Assembly: GCA_030592605.1 (NCBI GenBank) | Contig: JAUVIT010000144.1 | Location: forward strand, 1-5,844 | DNA: 5,844 bases | From: Bacteroidota bacterium | Lineage (GTDB): Bacteria > Bacteroidota > Bacteroidia > Bacteroidales > GCA-2748055 | Direction: 5' to 3' | In this document: piece by piece, positions 1 to 5,844 of the stretch | Position numbering within the stretch: the first letter of the stretch is position 1 | Layout: each line of letters begins with the position of its first letter | Program-made: the position numbers and the translations under genes | Notes under the pieces: generated by a model | Database searches by the model: none | What the model was told of the DNA's origin: nothing | Seen by the model: only the letters and a program-made list of their open reading frames with translations

Positions 1-1112
1 AACTCCACGATGGGTGCCAGGTACTCAAAAGCAAGCCAATAGGGATAACCCAGCAAGCCCAACTTACCGTATTTCCTGTTAAAGAAGAGCTTCCGGTGTT
101 TAAACAGGGTCTCCATGGTTCCCCTGGTCCACCTGCTTCGCTGCCGGGCCAGCACCTTAACGGAAGAGGGCACCTCGGTCCAGCAAAGTGGATCTGGAAT
201 ATAGACCACATCATAGTCAAGACCATTCTCTGCCATATGCCTCCTGATGCGAACTACCAGCTCCATATCCTCCCCAACCGTGCTGGTACTGTATCCGCCC
301 GACTTGATCACGATCTCCCGGTCGAACATCCCAAGTGCACCTGAAATAAGCAGCAGTCCGTCCAATTCGCTCCAGGCCATTCTTCCCATCAGGAAGGCCC
401 TGGTATATTCCATAACCTGTGCACGGGGCAAAAATTTCTTCGGCAGGTTGATCTTCTGGATATGGCCATCGGAAATCTCACATGAATTGGCAATCCGAAT
501 CACTCCCCCTGCTCCAATCACCCGCTTCTCCTTGGCCTCCATAAAGGGCTTAACCATTTTTAACAAAGCATCAGGCTCCATAATGGAGTCTGCATCAATA
601 CTTACCACCAAATCGTTCCTGGATACATTCAAACCTGCATTCAGCGAATCGGCTTTTCCTCCATTGCTCTTATCAATTACCGTCAGTTTTTTAAAGGAGC
701 GGTTTTGTGACTTATAAACCCCGCGAATCCGCTTACAGGGCAGCCGGTAATCGAAATAGTAGTTTACCTTCTCAAGTTCATAGGCAGCGATAATTTTTTC
801 CAGGGAATCGTCCTTGCTGCCATCGTTTACCACTATCACTTCATAATTGTTGTAATAGAGCGAAAGCAGTGTCCTGATATTGTCAATAATAGTCTCACTT
901 TCATTGAAGGCAGGTGCTATTACGGAAAGAGACGGAGCCAGGGGTGAAGCCACGATAGAGTTATAATCCACATAGCTGTTCTTCCTCAGGTATTTTCTCA
1001 GGGTTATGGCCGAAAAAATTGTAAGGACCAGATAGGTAGTAAAGATTAGCGAAGTAATGATAAATACTCCGTTTAGTACAAAATATTTCAATATTTCATA
1101 TGCTCTTTCCAT
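1..1112 (-). CDS. Processive family 2 glycosyltransferase, membrane-bound (3' end truncated by window)
   Basis: Likely an inner-membrane polysaccharide synthase that adds sugars from a nucleotide-sugar donor to a growing chain. The frame is open from ATG at 1112 to the window edge, giving 370 residues with no stop. A hydrophobic segment at about residues 13-37 is followed by a GT-A domain: SVIAPAFNES (63-72), VVNDGS (94-99), NGGKADSLNAG (150-160), DAD metal-binding motif (173-175), SGALGMF (257-263), GED with the presumed catalytic acidic residue (280-282), and QRSRW, the QxxRW motif of processive enzymes (324-328). These motifs match the PgaC/IcaA/HasA/NodC type. An extra stretch at about 115-147 (containing RGVYKSQNRSF) sits before the NGGKA motif. 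The usual C-terminal membrane helices should lie beyond position 1; residues from about 350 already turn hydrophobic. No PilZ domain is visible in the part present. The start is 2 nt after the stop of the HEAT gene, so translation is probably coupled. Family call is firm; the sugar is unknown. Confidence 0.95.
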   Translation of the reverse strand, partial: MERAYEILKYFVLNGVFIITSLIFTTYLVLTIFSAITLRKYLRKNSYVDYNSIVASPLAPSLSVIAPAFNESETIIDNIRTLLSLYYNNYEVIVVNDGSKDDSLEKIIAAYELEKVNYYFDYRLPCKRIRGVYKSQNRSFKKLTVIDKSNGGKADSLNAGLNVSRNDLVVSIDADSIMEPDALLKMVKPFMEAKEKRVIGAGGVIRIANSCEISDGHIQKINLPKKFLPRAQVMEYTRAFLMGRMAWSELDGLLLISGALGMFDREIVIKSGGYSTSTVGEDMELVVRIRRHMAENGLDYDVVYIPDPLCWTEVPSSVKVLARQRSRWTRGTMETLFKHRKLFFNRKYGKLGLLGYPYWLAFEYLAPIVE

Positions 1113-1114
1113 AG

Positions 1115-2377
1115 CTAGTAGATCCGGCCATCCAGTACGTGCCTGATGATGATCTGGTAGTTTTTATATTCCGATTTAGATTTCATTAGCTTGATCAACA
1201 TGGAGATGCCCGGCTCACCGGTATTTTCCATGGCTTTTGTGGCCTCGATTTGTAATTGAACATCCTCCTCAGTATCCAGTACCGATTTAAGGAATTTAAG
1301 ATATTTCTCATCAGGTACCTTTGTAAAGGAGTGTAATATCTCCAGCTTGTTATTAAAGGTTTCTTTAGGATATTTCTTGATCATGGCCGAAAGCGCCATT
1401 TTTAGTCCTATCTCCCCACATACCTTATAGGAGGTGTGACGAATCTGCTCACTCTCATGTTCAAACAATTCCAGGATCTCCTTGCCCACTCCCCGCTGCT
1501 TGTACCATGCCACCATTTCCAGGGAGAACATCACCACACTAATATTATCTGAATTGAACCATTGTTTAAAGTCAGGGACTTGAAGGTTATGCTGGATCTG
1601 TAGTTCATGCAGGGTTACCTGTTCCCAGAGGGAAAGAGGTTTCTCAAGCACATCCAGAAATTCATAGGGATTCCCATCCGAGAGCCGCACCATGGAGATC
1701 TGCGCCTCCATCCTCAGGATTTCGTTGCTGGCATTCACGCTCTTGATGATCTGCTCATTGGCTTCCCGTATATTCATAAAAGCCAGTTCACGGAATCCTT
1801 TGACATTTTGGTGCCATTTGCGACTGTAAGCCTTCTCCAGGGAGTCTCTTTTCAACCCGAGCCGGATATAGAGGTGCTGGATCTCTTCTTTTATCTCTCC
1901 CTTCAGATTTACGGCCAGATCAATCATCTGATCGATCAGTACCTGTCGACTGACGCGATTATCGGCCACTTCATCCAACTCCAGGAATGCCAGTTCCTGA
2001 TGCTCCTCATCAAACAAGTAATTCATCAACAAGAGCTGGTACCTCTCCAGCAGGTATTCATTCAAAACCTCCTCACGCTGTATCCTTCTTCTGTTAAGCA
2101 AAATGATGATCAGCAGTGTAATCAGTGTGAGGATGGAATAGAGGATCACAATGTAAAGAATGGTCACCATCAAAGGTGATTTATCAAAGCGGGTAATGAT
2201 TCCTCTGGCATATTCGGAGAGTACCACACCCGGCTGCTGCGCGCTTGCGGTAGTATCCACCACGGTAGTGTCGGAAGGCAGAGAATCGATCACCTCCTGC
2301 GCATGAGTGTTCATGGCCCCTGTGCATGCCAGTATCAGACCCAGTGCCAGGCCCAGATATATCTCTTTCAGGCTCAT
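1115..2377 (-). CDS. Single-pass membrane protein with cytoplasmic HEAT-like repeat domain
   Basis: 420 residues; no enzymatic motif recognised. Residues 1-26 look like a signal peptide (hydrophobic core 6-18, cleavage after THA at 24-26). A short Ser/Thr/Asp-rich extracytoplasmic stretch follows (27-66), then a strong membrane helix at about 69-94. It is followed at once by NRRRIQREE (95-103), which by the positive-inside rule puts the remaining ~320 residues in the cytoplasm. That part is all-helical and charged; from about 190 to 405 it shows repeating amphipathic helix pairs of HEAT/ARM type, for example around VVMFSLEMVAWYKQRG, QIRHTSYKVCGEIGL and VQLQIEATKAMENTGEPG. HEAT domains are protein-binding scaffolds, so a role in assembling or controlling the neighbouring glycosyltransferase is plausible but inferred. 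The start overlaps the stop of the YaiO gene (ATGA); the stop is 2 nt before the glycosyltransferase. A Cys at 18 in LILAC is a weak lipobox, so a lipoprotein is an outside possibility. Confidence 0.85.
   Translation of the reverse strand: MSLKEIYLGLALGLILACTGAMNTHAQEVIDSLPSDTTVVDTTASAQQPGVVLSEYARGIITRFDKSPLMVTILYIVILYSILTLITLLIIILLNRRRIQREEVLNEYLLERYQLLLMNYLFDEEHQELAFLELDEVADNRVSRQVLIDQMIDLAVNLKGEIKEEIQHLYIRLGLKRDSLEKAYSRKWHQNVKGFRELAFMNIREANEQIIKSVNASNEILRMEAQISMVRLSDGNPYEFLDVLEKPLSLWEQVTLHELQIQHNLQVPDFKQWFNSDNISVVMFSLEMVAWYKQRGVGKEILELFEHESEQIRHTSYKVCGEIGLKMALSAMIKKYPKETFNNKLEILHSFTKVPDEKYLKFLKSVLDTEEDVQLQIEATKAMENTGEPGISMLIKLMKSKSEYKNYQIIIRHVLDGRIY
2374..2377 (-). other. ATGA start-stop overlap between YaiO and HEAT genes
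   Basis: The TGA of the YaiO gene (2376-2374) shares bases with the ATG of the HEAT gene (2377-2375). With no Shine-Dalgarno close to the HEAT start, terminating ribosomes probably re-initiate here, which would keep the two proteins at linked levels. Confidence 0.85.
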
Positions 2378-3546
2378 TTTTTTATCACAAAGTAAGCTCC
2401 AAGTCTCATATCAATCCTGCTCCGGTACTCCTGGTCGGCATACTCCTCCCAGGCATAGCCCACCATGGCGACCCCCCTGATTCCGGGAGTAAGCTTTTTC
2501 GAGAATTCAAGTCTGCCCGAGACAGCGTTCAAGCGTTCAAGGTCAGAAATTACACTTATAGGTTCATCCGGCGCAGTGCCATATCCCAGAGTAAGTGTCA
2601 GGTAGTTGAACCGGGTATCAAAATATCTTCTCGCGCTCAGATAGTAGGACCCTGAAACTCCGTAATCCTTGAAAAAAAGATAGTTTCTGAATGAAAACCA
2701 GTAGTTCCCCGCATATTTCTCTGCCGAAAAGGTGAGAAAGGTAAAATTCTGATCCCAGTAGAAATACCTTAATCCGGCGGAAATTCCAAATCCCTTGGGA
2801 AGAGCCTGCCACACTTCCGCAGCTGCCCTCTGCCCGGGAAAGTAGTTAAGTTCCCCATTGGGTGAAAATCCATAAGCCAGTAAGGCGTATGTCGTTTTAC
2901 CCAGGTTCAGATAAGCATCCAGGTTAATCTGAAGATCGGTAGCTGGCGAAGCGCCGCCCGCCATATATCCTCCATTCACAGAGGGGATCAATTTCCCATA
3001 TTTAAAAGGAATCTCTCCCCCGGCAGTCAGCATATGCCAGTTACGCACATAGGGTTTTGAAAAATGGTCGTAGGAGTAATACCCAAATAGCTCCAATTGG
3101 TCTGATAGGGACTTACCTTGCTGCAGGGCCACCACATACCTGTCAAAGACTCCGGCCGAATCGGGCTCAAGCTCAGTGGCACTTCCCGCACAGGTCTCCA
3201 GCTTTTCCAGATTATTCTCCCAGTAAGCCAGATCCACACATGTGGCATATGCTTCATATAGTCCGGGTTCCATTGCAATAACCCTGTCAATAAGCATGTA
3301 GGCCGAGTCAAAATTGGATTCCCATCCAAGAATTCTGGCCAGGTAGAGGGCCACATCATGGTAGGCTTCATTTTCCTCCAGGAGCATATTTCCGATCTGT
3401 TTCGCATCACTATAGTCGCCTGCAGCTGCCAGTTCGCGCATTTGTGCAAACTCCTTCTCAGGCTCACTTTTAAACAAAGTATCCTGGGCCTTTGCTTGGA
3501 CCAGGTAAAAGACCAGAAGGGTAATAATAAGGGTTAATCTATGCAT
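2374..3546 (-). CDS. YaiO-family outer-membrane beta-barrel protein with N-terminal TPR-like region
   Basis: 390 residues, predicted outer-membrane protein. Residues 1-20 form a signal peptide with cleavage after AKA (18-20), giving a mature start at Gln21. Residues about 30-145 are helical TPR-like repeats: a short unit around FAQMRELAAAGDYSDAKQIG, then YLARILGWESNFDSAYMLID (68-87), then YATCVDLAYWENNLEKLETC. The phrase ARILGW is characteristic of the YaiO family as I recall it. From about 150 to the end the sequence alternates aromatic/hydrophobic and polar residues with frequent Tyr/Phe/Trp and Gly turns, typical of a transmembrane barrel; PGQRAAAEVWQALPKGFGIS (237-256) and GLRYFYWDQNFTF (258-270) also fit the family. 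The TPR-plus-barrel layout resembles the exporters PgaA and BcsC but with far fewer TPRs. With a GT2 synthase two genes downstream, a role in glycan passage through the outer membrane is likely but inferred. It begins 7 nt after the receiver gene and overlaps the HEAT gene by 4 nt. It ends VIKK, not in the usual terminal aromatic. Confidence 0.9.
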   Translation of the reverse strand: MHRLTLIITLLVFYLVQAKAQDTLFKSEPEKEFAQMRELAAAGDYSDAKQIGNMLLEENEAYHDVALYLARILGWESNFDSAYMLIDRVIAMEPGLYEAYATCVDLAYWENNLEKLETCAGSATELEPDSAGVFDRYVVALQQGKSLSDQLELFGYYSYDHFSKPYVRNWHMLTAGGEIPFKYGKLIPSVNGGYMAGGASPATDLQINLDAYLNLGKTTYALLAYGFSPNGELNYFPGQRAAAEVWQALPKGFGISAGLRYFYWDQNFTFLTFSAEKYAGNYWFSFRNYLFFKDYGVSGSYYLSARRYFDTRFNYLTLTLGYGTAPDEPISVISDLERLNAVSGRLEFSKKLTPGIRGVAMVGYAWEEYADQEYRSRIDMRLGAYFVIKK

Positions 3547-3553
3547 CTACATT

Positions 3554-3916
3554 TCAATTCTTACCTGATAAGGACTTAACCATATCCACCATAACCTTCG
3601 GATCAAAAGGCTTGGTCAGATATCCCATGGCGCCAAGCTCCATAGCATGCTCCCTGGTTTCAACATTGGTTATACCAGTGATCACAATCACAGGGATATT
3701 TGCTTCCATCTTTGTGTTGATATGCCTTATCAACTCCAGTCCCTTGGTATATGGCATGTTAATATCAGTAACAACAAGGTCAATCTTCTCTTCACCAAGA
3801 ATCCTGATCCCCTGGAATCCATCCAGCGCTTTAAATACATCATAACCCGCCTTCTTCAGAGAATACTCAATAGTTTTAAGCGTCATTACATTATCTTCAC
3901 AAACAAGGATGTTCAT
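3554..3916 (-). CDS. Stand-alone response-regulator receiver (REC) domain protein
   Basis: 120 residues, a complete receiver domain and nothing else. Key residues are in place: acidic pair E7/D8, phospho-acceptor D51 in VVTDINMP (48-55), switch Thr80 in VIVITG, aromatic switch Tyr99, and Lys102 in the LTKPFDP loop. Phosphorylation by a sensor kinase and a phosphorylation-dependent shape change are therefore expected; no kinase is in the window. There is no DNA-binding, GGDEF/EAL or other output domain, so it must act through a partner, as CheY and Spo0F do. The co-transcribed HEAT protein is the most attractive candidate because its large domain is predicted to face the cytoplasm, but this is inference. 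The ATG sits directly before the first beta strand (NILVCED), the normal start for this family; the leader is A/T-rich with no Shine-Dalgarno. It lies 26 nt after the glycosidase-like gene and 7 nt before the YaiO gene. Confidence 0.95.
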   Translation of the reverse strand: MNILVCEDNVMTLKTIEYSLKKAGYDVFKALDGFQGIRILGEEKIDLVVTDINMPYTKGLELIRHINTKMEANIPVIVITGITNVETREHAMELGAMGYLTKPFDPKVMVDMVKSLSGKN

Positions 3917-3942
3917 TATATACTGATCATATTCTACGCAAA
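3917..3942 (-). other. 26-nt gap between the glycosidase-like gene and the receiver gene
   Basis: This is the longest non-coding stretch in the window. It is A/T-rich and has neither a hairpin-plus-T-run terminator nor a Shine-Dalgarno sequence, so read-through from the glycosidase-like gene into the receiver gene is expected. TAATTTG (3945-3939) is one base short of the Bacteroidota -7 consensus TAnnTTTG, and no TTG/TTTG was found at the right distance upstream, so a promoter is not claimed. Confidence 0.6.
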
Positions 3943-5844
3943 TTACTGCATAATGATTCGATGTTGTTCCAGGTTTTGGTCAATGGACAGAATGAATAGA
4001 TAAATCCCCGGTTTTGTGTTTTGAATATCTACCCAGGTACTTGCCTCCTCAAGTGGCAAGAAGAGAATTTCCTTTCCAAGCATATCCAACACTCTTAAAC
4101 TGGCTTCCTGGAATGGCTCCGGAATGGAAATGCAGAATCGGTCCTTCCCGGGATTCGGAAAGATGGAGGAGCTCTTGGAGCTTAGCTCATCTTCTGCAGA
4201 CAAAGGATATCCCACATGGAGGTGAACCGGAACCAATGTGGAGCTTTCAGCTCCATCCTCCAGGTAGTACATGAAAAAATCATCTCCAAGGAATCCGGGA
4301 TCAGGATCATAAAGAAAACTGCCATCGGGATGGAGAAACAGCTGTCCATGTTCGGTGCTGCTCCCAAAGGGGAGCCGGACCTGCATTTCGTTTCCATCTA
4401 TGTCAAAATCGTTCTGAAGCAAGCCCGCTTCAGGACCCGGCTCAAGTATGTTCCCCGTAGTCAGACGAAAGGTATCGGCCAATCCGATGGGTGGGGAATT
4501 GAATTGAGGCAACATCTGTTTCATATGGTGGAAAGACTGCTTTTTACGTTCGATGGGAGGCTCATTGACAATCTTCTCATAATCCCAGGGGCTCCATTGA
4601 TACTTCCCGGTCTGATAAATTTCATCCTGCAACAGGATGGATACGGCAATCCCGTCGCTCAGGGTATCCTTCCGGTCGATCACCAGGTCTGGTCCATCCA
4701 TGTGCGACTCATAGTGCATGGCCCTGCCTACTGTGGGCGCAGGGAAATTAATCAGGGTCCAGGGGATCCGGATCTCCACGCTGTCATTAAATAGCGTAAC
4801 TGCATTGAGAAACTGGTAGGGATCTTCCGAAGTAGAGATATTCAGTTCTCCAATATACTGTATACTATTATAAAAATAGCTGGTTTGCCACTTTACAGGA
4901 TTCCAGAGACCGGTATCACTGGAGGTGGATACAACTGTATCCAATCTTTCTAATTTTTTAATGCCAAACACATCATAGCTCGGGAGTACATACAGTTGGG
5001 CCAGGTCTCCTTCCATGGGAATCTGAAGGACGAACTCGGCCCGAAGGGTGTCGGGCGCCACCCCGATGGACCGGCCGTTGGGGAGTACAGACTCTCCCAG
5101 ATTTGATTCGTAGGTATCAAATGCCACCCACAGGGTGTCCTCAGTGTATTGGGCAGTTTTCATATGAACCCGTACTCTGAAAAAAGTGTAATCGGAATGA
5201 ACCTGGATGCTGGTAATGGAACTGTCCGGGTAAGCCCCTGTCTCGGTAAATGTCTCCGGAGAAGGCGCATAGGCCAGTATTCCAAAACTCTGCTCCGGAG
5301 AAGTGAGATTGTGCCACAAATAACGGTACTGCTTATCTGAGAATGGATTTGTGATCCAGGTTTGTTTGAACCACTCATCGATCAGGGAGAACTGTACTCC
5401 ACCGGCACAACCAGAGGACTCTATATTATCGAACATCCTGATATTGTATGCCCCCTGCTCTTCCTCTGATATACCCCCGTGGTGCATGCCGGAAGGCGAT
5501 AGGTGTCCGCTTCCCCAGCTTGATGGCACGCCGAATTCAGCAATAATAAGCGGGATATCCTGGTAATGTGCCTTCAAGTCCTTCAGATAGCCCAGGTAAT
5601 TATTGGGCCCCAGAGAATCAGATTCCGCAAGGTAGTTAGGATCCTGAACTATGAAATCGGGATAATAGGGGTAGGCATGGTATCCAATGAAAAAACCTGG
5701 AGAATTTTCAGCGCTTATTAGGTTAGCCAGATCGATCTGCTCATCATCCTCTGAGCTTCCCTCCAGTAAATGCTCCGTGGGATGATAAATGGGATCCAGA
5801 GTGGGCCAGGATGAAAAACCGCATGGCCGGATTGACTGGTAGTG
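3943..5844 (-). CDS. T9SS-exported glycoside-hydrolase-like multidomain protein (5' end truncated by window)
   Basis: The frame is open to the window edge (633 residues visible). A TTG at 5577 is only an internal Leu codon, since the barrel sequence continues upstream without a stop. Numbering from the first visible codon, residues 1-180 look like the last part of a clan GH-A-type TIM barrel: GFSSWPTLDPIYHPTE (9-24), YHAYPYYPDF (55-64, with the His/Tyr often near the active site), IIAEFG with candidate nucleophile Glu103 (5536-5538), and GGVQFSLIDEWFK (148-160) as the final strand. The acid/base residue would lie upstream. Residues about 205-440 are beta-rich and may be a carbohydrate-binding or DOMON/CBM9-like region (LWVAFDTYESNLGESVLPNG, VEIRIPWTLINF), a tentative call. 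Residues about 453-545 form a cadherin/VCBS-like Ig domain (LLQNDFDIDGNEMQV, HPDGSFLYDPDPGFLGDDFF). Residues about 557-633 are a T9SS type A sorting domain (SSIFPNPGKDRF, LRVLDMLGKEI, KPGIYLFIL, RIIMQ), implying export and surface attachment. The substrate is unknown; activity on the polymer made by the operon is a guess. Confidence 0.85.
   Translation of the reverse strand, partial: HYQSIRPCGFSSWPTLDPIYHPTEHLLEGSSEDDEQIDLANLISAENSPGFFIGYHAYPYYPDFIVQDPNYLAESDSLGPNNYLGYLKDLKAHYQDIPLIIAEFGVPSSWGSGHLSPSGMHHGGISEEEQGAYNIRMFDNIESSGCAGGVQFSLIDEWFKQTWITNPFSDKQYRYLWHNLTSPEQSFGILAYAPSPETFTETGAYPDSSITSIQVHSDYTFFRVRVHMKTAQYTEDTLWVAFDTYESNLGESVLPNGRSIGVAPDTLRAEFVLQIPMEGDLAQLYVLPSYDVFGIKKLERLDTVVSTSSDTGLWNPVKWQTSYFYNSIQYIGELNISTSEDPYQFLNAVTLFNDSVEIRIPWTLINFPAPTVGRAMHYESHMDGPDLVIDRKDTLSDGIAVSILLQDEIYQTGKYQWSPWDYEKIVNEPPIERKKQSFHHMKQMLPQFNSPPIGLADTFRLTTGNILEPGPEAGLLQNDFDIDGNEMQVRLPFGSSTEHGQLFLHPDGSFLYDPDPGFLGDDFFMYYLEDGAESSTLVPVHLHVGYPLSAEDELSSKSSSIFPNPGKDRFCISIPEPFQEASLRVLDMLGKEILFLPLEEASTWVDIQNTKPGIYLFILSIDQNLEQHRIIMQ
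3946..4176 (-). other. T9SS type A C-terminal sorting domain of the glycosidase-like protein
   Basis: The last ~77 residues encoded here carry the hallmarks of the Por/T9SS type A sorting signal: an FPNP motif near its start (SSIFPNPGKDRFCISIP), a middle strand with L-x-V-x-D-x-x-G-K-E, a KPGIYLF motif, and a short basic end (HRIIMQ). In known T9SS organisms such domains direct outer-membrane translocation and are removed as the protein is anchored or released. This is the strongest taxonomic marker in the window. Confidence 0.9.
4210..4488 (-). other. Cadherin/VCBS-like Ig domain in the glycosidase-like protein
   Basis: This stretch encodes about 93 residues with the pattern of bacterial cadherin-like/tandem-95 repeats: an N-terminal strand ending in LLQNDFDIDGNEMQV, a Gly-rich turn (EHGQLFLHPDGSFLYDP) and GFLGDDFFMYYLEDG with acidic residues suited to Ca2+ binding. 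Such domains act as spacers or adhesion modules in secreted proteins. Only one copy is visible. Confidence 0.7.

Larger units (their letters stand above)
1..5844 (-). other. Probable single operon for polysaccharide synthesis and export (both ends open)
   Basis: Five same-strand genes are separated by 26 nt, 7 nt, -4 nt and 2 nt, with no terminator or clear internal promoter between them. Their contents fit one pathway spanning the envelope: surface glycosidase-like protein, receiver switch, outer-membrane TPR-barrel, inner-membrane HEAT protein and inner-membrane glycosyltransferase. The operon runs beyond both window edges, so its promoter, the start of the first gene, the end of the synthase and any further members (kinase, deacetylase, other glycosyltransferases) are unseen. 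Confidence 0.75.

Noticed and set aside
247..717. 156-codon open frame on the plus strand
   Set aside because: It lies antisense to the GT-A catalytic core, whose motifs (DAD, GED, NGGKA) are clear on the minus strand; its translation has no domain pattern.
1607..2179. 190-codon open frame on the plus strand
   Set aside because: It lies entirely antisense to the HEAT protein gene, whose signal peptide, membrane helix and junctions are coherent; it shows no recognisable motif.
3027..3467. 146-codon minus-strand frame inside the YaiO gene
   Set aside because: It is an out-of-frame shadow of the TPR region, rich in Trp/Met/Pro and without repeat structure; the YaiO frame explains the segment.
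3939..3945. TAATTTG as a Bacteroidota -7 promoter element for the receiver gene
   Set aside because: It is one base short of TAnnTTTG and has no TTG-type -33 element at about 19-21 nt; the nearest upstream TTG is about 35 nt away. A chance A/T-rich match is more likely.
4216..4794. 192-codon open frame on the plus strand
   Set aside because: It is antisense to the Ig-like and middle regions of the T9SS protein; the minus-strand frame is continuous and domain-bearing.
5575..5577. TTG as a possible start of the 544-residue form of the T9SS protein
   Set aside because: Starting here would remove the upstream barrel part (GFSSWPTLDP, YHAYPYYPDF) and any signal peptide; the frame stays open to the window edge and the protein needs an export signal.
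1..5844. CRISPR array, tRNA/rRNA, insertion sequence or phage remnants
   Set aside because: No spaced direct repeats, no RNA gene signature, no transposase or integrase, and almost no non-coding space to hold them.

Overview
The window is a piece of a Bacteroidota genome. Three things point there: a type IX secretion system (T9SS) type A sorting domain at the end of the most upstream gene, signal peptides ending in A-x-A|Q as is common in that phylum, and starts with no clear Shine-Dalgarno sequence but A/T-rich leaders. The order or family cannot be fixed from this sequence. Every real gene lies on the minus strand, so transcription runs from high to low coordinates. The window is almost entirely coding; the longest gene-free stretch is 26 bases.

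In transcription order the window holds five genes. (1) 5844-3943 is the C-terminal part of a large secreted protein: the end of a glycoside-hydrolase-like TIM barrel, a beta-rich middle region, a cadherin/VCBS-like Ig domain and a T9SS sorting domain. (2) 3916-3554 is a stand-alone response-regulator receiver domain. (3) 3546-2374 is a YaiO-family outer-membrane beta-barrel with an N-terminal TPR-like region. (4) 2377-1115 is a signal-peptide-bearing, single-pass membrane protein with a large, predicted cytoplasmic HEAT-like helical domain. (5) 1112-1 is a membrane-bound processive-type family 2 glycosyltransferase, cut by the window edge before its C-terminal membrane helices. Junctions are 26 nt, 7 nt, a 4-nt ATGA overlap and 2 nt, so this looks like one operon.

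My reading, which is inference, is a synthase-dependent exopolysaccharide system. The glycosyltransferase would polymerise and translocate a glycan across the inner membrane, the HEAT protein would assist or control it from the cytoplasmic face, and the TPR-barrel protein would export the chain through the outer membrane. The lone receiver domain would switch the system, and the T9SS-exported glycosidase-like protein would bind or trim the polymer at the cell surface. The layout recalls Pga/Bcs systems (synthase plus TPR-barrel porin plus hydrolase) and the E. coli yaiO-yaiP pairing of this barrel family with a GT2 enzyme. Here a HEAT protein and a receiver domain stand where a PilZ/c-di-GMP module might be expected. 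The product and the roles of the HEAT and receiver proteins cannot be settled from sequence alone.
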